A stretch of DNA of 40,017 nucleotides from Bacteroidetes bacterium GWA2_40_15. GTDB lineage: Bacteria; Bacteroidota; Bacteroidia; Bacteroidales; VadinHA17. The stretch spans positions 1 to 40,017 of the forward strand of contig MENI01000010.1 in the NCBI GenBank assembly GCA_001768195.1, in the 5' to 3' direction. Below the pieces are notes generated by a model that worked only from the letters and a program-made list of their open reading frames with translations, ran no database searches and was not told the DNA's origin. The translations under genes and the position numbers were made by a program. This document shows, piece by piece, positions 35,183-40,017 of this stretch. How positions within the stretch are numbered: position 1 is the stretch's first letter; each line of letters starts with the position of its first letter.

Positions 35183-35950
35183 ATGAGTTCAGTCCTTCAA
35201 TCCCTCCATCCCGATCTTACCCCGGGCTTATTCATTCTATTCCTTTTATCAGCGCTGACCATAGGAATGTCAAAGGCAGGCCTGAGCGGACTAGGACTGG
35301 CCATGGTGCCTATGATGGCACTTATTTTCGGAGCCCGGGAATCAACTGGGGTGATCCTGCCTATGCTAATTACTGCCGATATTATGGCTGTTGTCTATTA
35401 CAGAAGTCATGCAGTATGGAAACATATTATCAGGGTTATCCCCTGGGCAGTTGCAGGGATAATCATCGCCCTTATTCTCGGTAACCTTATAAATGACAAT
35501 CAGTTCAGAATGATTCTTCTGACCATAGTATGGATTATGCTCATTTTAATGCTGGCAAATGACCTCCGGCAGAAAAAGGGTACAGAAATTCCTGAAAATC
35601 ATTTTTTTGCATCAGTGATGGGACTGGCTGGAGGATTTTCAACAATGATCGGGAATGCAGCAGGTCCGGTTTTTACACTCTACTTCCTGTCAATGCACCT
35701 TCCCAAGAAAGAGTTCATTGGAACAAGTGCATGGCTTTTTCTGATACTAAATGCGGGAAAGCTGCCATTGCAGGCCCTCGTGTGGAAAAATATTACAATG
35801 ACCACTCTCAAACTCGATCTTATTGCTGTTCCCGTAATAGCTACAGGGTTCTTTATCGGAATTTATATTGTAAAACTTCTTCCGGAAAGAGTATACAGGT
35901 TTTTTGTAATTTTTGCGACCCTGGCTACATCATTGTTGCTGTTTCTATGA
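35183..35950 (+). CDS. TauE/SafE (TSUP) family permease
   Basis: The 255 residues form about eight membrane helices with the two-fold repeat of the TSUP family. The first half has TIGMSKAGLSGLGLAMVPMMALIFGARESTGVILPMLI and the second GLAGGFSTMIGNAAGPVFTLYFLSM, in the usual order. Known relatives export sulfite, sulfoacetate or organosulfur anions; no substrate can be read here. It starts 55 bp after the membrane-NTPase gene on the same strand and may extend that operon. It ends exactly one base before the stop of the convergent folB, leaving no intergenic space. Confidence 0.87.
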   Translation: MSSVLQSLHPDLTPGLFILFLLSALTIGMSKAGLSGLGLAMVPMMALIFGARESTGVILPMLITADIMAVVYYRSHAVWKHIIRVIPWAVAGIIIALILGNLINDNQFRMILLTIVWIMLILMLANDLRQKKGTEIPENHFFASVMGLAGGFSTMIGNAAGPVFTLYFLSMHLPKKEFIGTSAWLFLILNAGKLPLQALVWKNITMTTLKLDLIAVPVIATGFFIGIYIVKLLPERVYRFFVIFATLATSLLLFL

Positions 35951-36301
35951 TTATTTGCTTATAACAACACTTACCGAAGCAATCTTCCCTCCCATTGGCG
36001 GATTCATTTTAGAGACCTTAACAGTTGCTTTCTTAATCCCCTCCATTTCGGACCAGAGGGCATCGAGGATCCTTCCGGCAATATGTTCAAGAAGATAGGA
36101 TTTCTTTTCCATCTCCTGCTTCACAATCTGGTAAGCCCGCTGATAGTTAACGGCATCTTTTAAATTATCGCTCTCTGCCGGTATCTTCATATCGGTTTCG
36201 ATTGTAAGATCAACAATGAATTTGTTACCAACAATCCTCTCCTCCTTAAAATGGCCATGAAAGGAGTAAAACTCCATGCCTTCGATCTGAATAAGTCCCA
36301 T
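35951..36301 (-). CDS. folB: Dihydroneopterin aldolase
   Basis: FolB converts 7,8-dihydroneopterin to 6-hydroxymethyl-7,8-dihydropterin and glycolaldehyde in folate synthesis. The 116 residues match the family length. Visible features are the N-terminal IQIEGMEFYSFHGHFKEERIVGNKF segment with the conserved Gly and Glu region, the NYQRAYQIVKQEM helix, LLEHIAGRILDAL and the final VKVSKMNPPMGG containing the catalytic-loop lysine. The stop codon abuts the TSUP stop on the other strand. No other folate gene is in the window. Upstream lies a repeat element, so the promoter is probably within or beyond it. Confidence 0.93.
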   Translation of the reverse strand: MGLIQIEGMEFYSFHGHFKEERIVGNKFIVDLTIETDMKIPAESDNLKDAVNYQRAYQIVKQEMEKKSYLLEHIAGRILDALWSEMEGIKKATVKVSKMNPPMGGKIASVSVVISK

Positions 36302-36314
36302 ATTGTTTCTTTAT

Positions 36315-36411
36315 ACCCCTAAATCCCCCGGGGGGGACTTGCCTTCACACTAAGCCCCCCTCGCCTTCGCGTAGCCGCTTCGGCAGAGCAAAACTTGGGG
36401 AGTTTGGGGGT
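36315..36411. repeat. Extragenic repeat with C-rich/G-rich inverted ends
   Basis: ACCCCTAAATCCCCC at 36315-36329 faces a diverged inverted copy near 36395-36411 (CTTGGGGAGTTTGGGGGT). Between them is GC-rich sequence with smaller hairpins (CGCCTTCGCGTAGCCGCTTCGGC). It lies upstream of folB, between the divergent folB and membrane/regulator transcription units. A similar CCCCTCC...GGAGGGG motif occurs at 39424-39440. I read it as a dispersed extragenic element. Confidence 0.55.
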
Positions 36412-36461
36412 GGTTAATAATAAATAAAATAGAAAATTCAGTGAAAATAATCTCAAATTAA

Positions 36462-36493
36462 TTTGGTTTATACTATAAACTACTTTATATTTG
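36462..36493 (+). promoter_or_regulatory. Bacteroidetes-type promoter for the membrane/regulator pair
   Basis: TTTG at 36462-36465, a 20-base spacer and TATATTTG at 36486-36493 fit the Bacteroidetes -33 TTTG / -7 TAnnTTTG consensus and spacing. The ATG is about 49 bases downstream. This is the best promoter match in the window. Confidence 0.65.
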
Positions 36494-36541
36494 CAATATG
36501 TTTACGTTCAATTTTAACCATTTATAAAAATACACATAATT

Positions 36542-37129
36542 ATGGAAACAATGGAAAAAGATATGACAGGAGAAGAGAGCCTGAGGATTATCACAGACAT
36601 GATAAACAAAACGAAGTTCAATATCCGGCAGGGGAGCTTCCACCTGTTATTCTGGGGATGGCTTATAGTATTCTGCAGCCTTTCAGAATACCTTCTGTTC
36701 AAATTCAGTGACTATGCAACTCCATGGTATATCTGGTTCTTTGTAATACCTGGTGTATTTGTATCCCTTCTCTATGGCTTCATCAAAGGCAAAAAAGCTA
36801 CTGTACACACATATGCCGAGATGATTTATACATGGACATGGATGGCATTCCTGATTGCATCAATAGTATTGTTTATCCTGTTATCTGACAGGATGGGCTC
36901 ATTCGGTCCTTATATCCTTACAGTTGCCGCAATTCCAACTTTTATTTCAGGATTTATTATCAGATTCAGGCCGCTGATTGCAGGTGGTATATCTTTCTGG
37001 TTGTTTGCCCTGGCAGCCCATTTCGGAGGTCAGGAGATTGCAATGCTGTCTGTTCCGGTTGCAATGTTAACCGGTTATCTGATTCCAGGCTATCTTCTTA
37101 AAAGAAAAACTGACAATGATAAAGTTTAA
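36542..37129 (+). CDS. Membrane protein paired with a winged-helix regulator
   Basis: The 195 residues have a polar N-terminal about 30 residues with a helix (EESLRIITDMINKTKFNI) followed by five or six membrane helices in three apparent pairs (HLLFWGWLIVFCSLSEYLLF, WYIWFFVIPGVFVSLLYGF, MIYTWTWMAFLIASIVLFIL, ILTVAAIPTFISGFII, GGISFWLFALAA, VPVAMLTGYLIPGYLL). I recognise no characterised family, though similar membrane proteins often accompany small HTH proteins in Bacteroidetes. Its last 14 bases overlap the regulator gene, indicating coupling. A membrane-linked modulator of the regulator, or its target, is inferred. Confidence 0.75.
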   Translation: METMEKDMTGEESLRIITDMINKTKFNIRQGSFHLLFWGWLIVFCSLSEYLLFKFSDYATPWYIWFFVIPGVFVSLLYGFIKGKKATVHTYAEMIYTWTWMAFLIASIVLFILLSDRMGSFGPYILTVAAIPTFISGFIIRFRPLIAGGISFWLFALAAHFGGQEIAMLSVPVAMLTGYLIPGYLLKRKTDNDKV

Positions 37130-37421
37130 GGATCTTGATCCCCTGTTGCACTCACAATTAAGGCTTGCAGTAATATCGCTTCTGATGAATTCAGAGGCAG
37201 CAGAATTCACCTGGATCAGGGAACAGACAGGGGCTACTGCGGGAAACCTGAGTATCCAGATAACAAAACTTAAGGAGGCAGGCTATATTGAGGTTGAAAA
37301 GAAGTTCAGGAATAACTACCCTCAGACTCTCTGCAGAATTACATCAATGGGAAGAGAGAAGTTTACAGAATATGTAAACGCACTGAAAGAGTATCTCAAT
37401 CCTGACAAATCACGGATTTAA
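37116..37421 (+). CDS. Small winged-helix transcriptional regulator (HTH_34-like)
   Basis: The 101 residues are a single winged-helix domain: DPLLHSQLRLAVISLLMNSE (helix 1), TWIREQTGATAGNLSIQITKLKEAGYIEVEKK (HTH and wing start), PQTLCRITSMGREKFTEYVNAL (wing and last helix). This wording matches the PF13601-type MarR/ArsR-like regulators, dimeric DNA-binding proteins. No ligand or metal site is evident. It overlaps the membrane protein gene by 14 bp. Autoregulation at the promoter at 36462-36493 is possible but unproven. Confidence 0.88.
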   Translation: MIKFKDLDPLLHSQLRLAVISLLMNSEAAEFTWIREQTGATAGNLSIQITKLKEAGYIEVEKKFRNNYPQTLCRITSMGREKFTEYVNALKEYLNPDKSRI

Positions 37422-37429
37422 TTCTTGCT

Positions 37430-37522
37430 GGCGCCAATTTGCCTTCGGCGAGCTCCCTTCGGTCGGTTGTAATTGGTGCCTTAAAACTTATGGCACGGAT
37501 TGCGCTTCGCTAAATCCGCGCC
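37430..37522. repeat. Two adjacent hairpins between the regulator and glnS
   Basis: Hairpin A pairs GGCGCCAATT (37430-37439) with AATTGGTGCC (37471-37480). Hairpin B pairs GGCACGGATT (37492-37501) with AATCCGCGCC (37513-37522) with one mismatch around a GCG-CTTC-GC core. Further down, 37563-37603 has CAGAT/CGCAG repeats. These resemble common Bacteroidetes extragenic repeats and may also end the upstream transcript. Confidence 0.6.
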
Positions 37523-37651
37523 AGCGGTGTACTACAATTTATCAGCGGGATCTGCTGGTAAAAAGCAAAAATTTCCTGCTGATTCCGCAGATATACGCAG
37601 ATGGAAAATAAAATATAGTTCCCTGCAGGGCAAATCATCTCAAAATCATCC

Positions 37652-37659
37652 TATTTTTG
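37652..37659 (+). promoter_or_regulatory. Candidate -7 element for glnS
   Basis: TATTTTTG matches TAnnTTTG, 21 bases before the ATG at 37680, implying a short leader. No TTTG at the expected -33 position. Confidence 0.45.
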
Positions 37660-37679
37660 TACTCTAAATTTTGTTTAGG

Positions 37680-39374
37680 ATGGCTGAGGAAAAAAAAGAG
37701 GAACAGAAACCTTCAATAAGTTTTATTGAACAATTCATTTCGGATGATCTGAAAGAGGGAAAAAATGACGGCAGAATTCACACGCGTTTTCCCCCTGAAC
37801 CTAACGGATATCTTCATATCGGGCATGCAAAGGCTATATGCCTCGATTTTGGAATGGCTCAGAAATATGGTGGCAAATGCAATCTCCGATTTGACGATAC
37901 TAATCCCATAAAGGAAGATGTAGAGTATGTTGATTCAATTAAGGAAGACATACACTGGCTGGGATTTGACTGGGAAGAGAGGGAATACTATGCCTCGGAT
38001 TATTTTGGGAAGCTTTTCGATTTTGCTGTTGACCTCATAAAAAGAGGACTTGCCTATGTCGATGATCAGCCGGCTGACATAATATCATCACAGAAGGGCA
38101 CTCCCTCTCAGCCTGGTATGGAAAGTCCGTTCCGCTCCAGGCCTGTAAAAGAGAACCTCAACCTGTTCTTCAGGATGAATGAAGGTGAATTTGAGGAAGG
38201 AAGCCGCGTACTCAGGGCTAAAGTCGATATGATCTCCCCGAATATGCATATGCGCGATCCGATCATTTACAGGATAATTAAAACGCCTCATCACCGTACA
38301 GAGAACAAATGGATGGTTTATCCGATGTACGATTTTGCTCATGGACAGAGCGATTACTTTGAAGGAATCACCCACTCATTGTGTACACTCGAATTTGAAG
38401 TGCACCGCCCGCTTTACGACTGGTTTATTGATCAGCTGAAGACAGGTGATTACAGGCCGCGACAGATCGAATTCAACAGGCTCAATCTTACTTATACGAT
38501 GATGAGCAAGAGAAAGTTACTTGAATTGGTTCAGGAAGGAAAAGTAAACGGCTGGGACGATCCCCGGATGCCAACGCTCTGCGGACTTCGGAGGAGAGGT
38601 TACACTCCTGAATCAATCAGAAGATTTGTCGACCTTATAGGTTACACCAAAGTAGAGGCAATAAATGACGTATCACTGCTCGAACACGCTATACGCGAAG
38701 ATCTTAACATGAGGGCTCCCAGGGTTTTCGGAGTTCTTAATCCGCTGAAAGTAATAATCAGAAACTATCCCGAAGGACAAATTGAAGAGGTTGAGCTTAT
38801 CAATAATCCGGAAGATGAAAGCCAGGGAAAAAGGATGGTTCCGTTCAGCCGTGAAGTCTATATCGAGCAGGATGATTTCATGGAAAATCCCCCTAATAAA
38901 TTTTTTCGTCTGGCTCCGGGAATGGAAGTACGGCTTAAAGGAGCATATATCATAAAGTGCGAAGGGTTTAAAAAGAATGAAAAAACAGGGGCAATCGAAG
39001 AGGTTTACTGTACTTATGACCCCGATACCAGGAGTGGAGGGAAAACCTCAGAAAAGAAGGTAAAAGGAACGCTTCACTGGGTCTCGGCTGAGCATGCTGT
39101 TGATGCAGAGGTACGGCTTTACGACAGGCTTTTTAACCATGAAGATCCTGCAGGGCAGAAAGAGGATGATTACAGGAAACTCCTTAATCCCGGTTCACTG
39201 AAAGTACTCACAGGCTGCAAGGTTGAACCATCACTTGCTGAAGCAAAACCACTTGATAAGTTTCAGTTCCAGAGGCTGGGTTATTTCTGTGTCGATTATG
39301 ATTCTAAGCATGATAAACTCATTTTTAACCGGACCGTTGGGTTAAAGGATACATGGGCGAAGGTTAATAAATGA
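37680..39374 (+). CDS. glnS: Glutaminyl-tRNA synthetase
   Basis: Charges tRNA-Gln with glutamine in the cytoplasm. From ATG 37680 the protein has 564 residues; the longer frame starts at TTG three codons earlier. Class I motifs are present: HIGH-type [14 protein letters not shown] (residues 39-51) and KMSKS-type MMSKRK (274-279). GlnRS-specific wording includes [49 protein letters not shown] and the two C-terminal beta-barrels with [17 protein letters not shown] and [17 protein letters not shown]. Having GlnRS means this organism may not need the Glu-tRNA(Gln) amidotransferase route. The stop codon lies inside the first GAGGAGT repeat that precedes the next gene. Confidence 0.97.
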   Translation: MAEEKKEEQKPSISFIEQFISDDLKEGKNDGRIHTRFPPEPNGYLHIGHAKAICLDFGMAQKYGGKCNLRFDDTNPIKEDVEYVDSIKEDIHWLGFDWEEREYYASDYFGKLFDFAVDLIKRGLAYVDDQPADIISSQKGTPSQPGMESPFRSRPVKENLNLFFRMNEGEFEEGSRVLRAKVDMISPNMHMRDPIIYRIIKTPHHRTENKWMVYPMYDFAHGQSDYFEGITHSLCTLEFEVHRPLYDWFIDQLKTGDYRPRQIEFNRLNLTYTMMSKRKLLELVQEGKVNGWDDPRMPTLCGLRRRGYTPESIRRFVDLIGYTKVEAINDVSLLEHAIREDLNMRAPRVFGVLNPLKVIIRNYPEGQIEEVELINNPEDESQGKRMVPFSREVYIEQDDFMENPPNKFFRLAPGMEVRLKGAYIIKCEGFKKNEKTGAIEEVYCTYDPDTRSGGKTSEKKVKGTLHWVSAEHAVDAEVRLYDRLFNHEDPAGQKEDDYRKLLNPGSLKVLTGCKVEPSLAEAKPLDKFQFQRLGYFCVDYDSKHDKLIFNRTVGLKDTWAKVNK

Positions 39375-39405
39375 GGAGTGAGGAGTGAGGAGTGAGGAGT
39401 GAGGA
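39373..39405 (+). repeat. GAGGAGT tandem repeat
   Basis: Four full copies and a partial fifth of the 7-base unit GAGGAGT, perfectly repeated. The glnS stop codon (TGA 39372-39374) is formed by the edge of the array. A related array follows the next gene at 39848-39875. Confidence 0.9.
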
Positions 39406-39423
39406 AGGTTTGGGCTTAGAGTT

Positions 39424-39460
39424 CCCCTCCTTAGGAGGGGCAAGGGGTGGGTTATTTTTA
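39424..39460. repeat. CCCCTCC/GGAGGGG extragenic element
   Basis: CCCCTCC TTA GGAGGGG at 39424-39440 is a perfect 7-bp hairpin, followed by GCAAGGGGTGGGTTATTTTTA. It lies just ahead of the four-helix-bundle start. Similar wording (GGGGGTGGTTAATAA) ends the repeat at 36315-36411. Confidence 0.6.
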
Positions 39461-39475
39461 GTTAATGCAAGAATT

Positions 39476-39853
39476 ATGGTAAGTACATTCAAAGAACTTA
39501 TTGTTTACCAGAAAGCTCATAAACTTGCCATGGATGTCTATGAACTTTCAAAGAACTTTCCTAAAGAAGAAAAGTATTCTCTTACTGATCAGATTAGGAG
39601 ATCTTCAAGATCAGTTAGCTCAAATATTGCAGAATCATGGGCGAAAAGATTATACATAAAATCATTCGTCAACAAATTGACTGATTCTCTGGGTGAAGAG
39701 TTTGAAACAGAGGATTGGCTTGATTACTCAAGGGATTGCAAATATATTTCGGATGCGGAATATGAACATATAATGTCAGGTTATGATGAAGTTCGTAAGA
39801 TGCTCATCTCTATGATTAACAACCCTGAAAAGTGGAGTCTGAAACAGGAGTGA
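39476..39853 (+). CDS. Four-helix-bundle protein (23S rRNA IVS / Avd-like)
   Basis: From ATG 39476 the product has 125 residues; the longer frame back to 39392 would translate the tandem repeat and is rejected. The start VSTFKELIVYQKAHKLAMDVYELSKNFP and the middle EKYSLTDQIRRSSRSVSSNIAES are the family hallmark, followed by KLTDSLGEEFETEDWLDYS and a final helix. Members occur inside 23S rRNA intervening sequences, as the Avd accessory protein of diversity-generating retroelements, and free-standing as here. They form pentameric bundles in known structures and bind nucleic acid in the Avd case; function of solitary copies is unknown. The ERxxG stretch common in relatives reads WAKRLYIKS here, slightly altered. 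Confidence 0.88.
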   Translation: MVSTFKELIVYQKAHKLAMDVYELSKNFPKEEKYSLTDQIRRSSRSVSSNIAESWAKRLYIKSFVNKLTDSLGEEFETEDWLDYSRDCKYISDAEYEHIMSGYDEVRKMLISMINNPEKWSLKQE

Positions 39854-39923
39854 GGAGTGAGGTGTGAGGTGTGAGACCATATAACACTCTTCTTCCTCAC
39901 TCCTCTCCCCTCTCTCCTCTTCC
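39848..39923. repeat. Degenerate GAGGAGT array and opposite-strand copy
   Basis: GGAGTGAGGAGTGAGGTGTG and onward (39848-39875) repeats the unit found before the gene, and a reverse-complement version CTCACTCCTCTCCCCTCTC follows at 39896-39923. The two arms can pair into a long imperfect hairpin. The stop codon of the four-helix-bundle gene (39851-39853) lies within the array. Confidence 0.7.
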
Positions 39924-40017
39924 CTTTAAAAAGGAGAATTCCAGCAGGGGCAACGCACGAAGAAATATAAAACTGACAGCCTATTAACAAATTAGTAAGG
40001 ATTATTAACGGCCTTTC

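Noticed and set aside
39373-39405. Tandem repeat considered as a CRISPR array
   Set aside because: Units are 7 bases with no spacers, so it is a simple tandem repeat.
39392-39475. N-terminal extension of the four-helix-bundle protein
   Set aside because: It translates the tandem repeat and the CCCCTCC hairpin; family members begin at the VSTFKELIVYQKA segment.
39476-39853. Avd-like gene considered as evidence for a diversity-generating retroelement
   Set aside because: No reverse transcriptase or template/variable repeat is visible in the window, and free-standing family members are common.

Overview
The window looks like a chromosomal segment of a Bacteroidetes bacterium, most likely a Bacteroidales/Marinilabiliales-type environmental lineage. 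The evidence is a type IX secretion (T9SS) sorting domain, an S46 dipeptidyl-peptidase, two DUF5916 outer-membrane proteins, a C1q-ended collagen-like protein, a free-standing four-helix-bundle (S23/Avd-like) gene, several TAnnTTTG promoter matches, little sign of Shine-Dalgarno sequences, and the GTCATTCCGAGCGAAGCGAGGAAT type of extragenic repeat. No taxonomic marker beyond glnS and one tRNA is present, so the assignment is by character.

Layout. 1-443 is repeat-rich intergenic DNA. 444-2518 (minus) is a two-gene surface-protein operon: a T9SS-sorted protein, then a collagen-like/tail-fibre-like/C1q protein. 2709-7556 (plus) is a housekeeping run: RNase HII, S46 peptidase, MarC-type membrane protein, RNase HI, a SiaC-type phosphoprotein and a ProXp-ala-type tRNA deacylase, with several overlapping starts and stops. 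7691-16781 is an envelope and glycan block: two DUF5916 CBM9-plus-barrel proteins around a ChaN-like protein, a GH20-like enzyme, and a lipoprotein combining a haem-c motif with PD40 repeats. 16929-17968 holds two small exported proteins.

A tRNA-Cys(GCA) at 18224-18294 marks the left edge of an AT-richer segment running to about 25651. It starts with a truncated serine-recombinase remnant and carries a heavy-metal efflux operon: a His-rich exported protein, a CusB-like adaptor, a CusA/CzcA-like RND pump, a TolC-like channel, and an unusual CDF-like transporter. This looks like a decayed genomic island. About 640-740 bp of mostly non-coding DNA with a strong terminator follows.

26394-32616 is a sugar-phosphorolysis cluster: beta-phosphoglucomutase, a GH65 maltose-phosphorylase-like enzyme, a convergent cytoplasmic GH13 enzyme and glucose-6-phosphate isomerase. 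Together these would convert maltose-type alpha-glucosides into glucose-6-phosphate and fructose-6-phosphate. Directly behind pgi, overlapping and probably co-transcribed, are a DUF364 putative metal-chelation protein and a 570-residue membrane protein ending in a THEP1-like NTPase. A TauE/SafE permease follows. This DUF364 plus membrane-THEP1 pair is my best candidate for an undescribed system: an apparent single-chain transporter resembling an ECF importer whose ATPase has been replaced by a THEP1-type NTPase.

The window ends with folB (minus), a membrane-protein/winged-helix regulator pair behind a good Bacteroidetes promoter, glnS, and a four-helix-bundle gene bracketed by GAGGAGT tandem repeats. 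All assignments come from reading motifs by eye; no database search was run.
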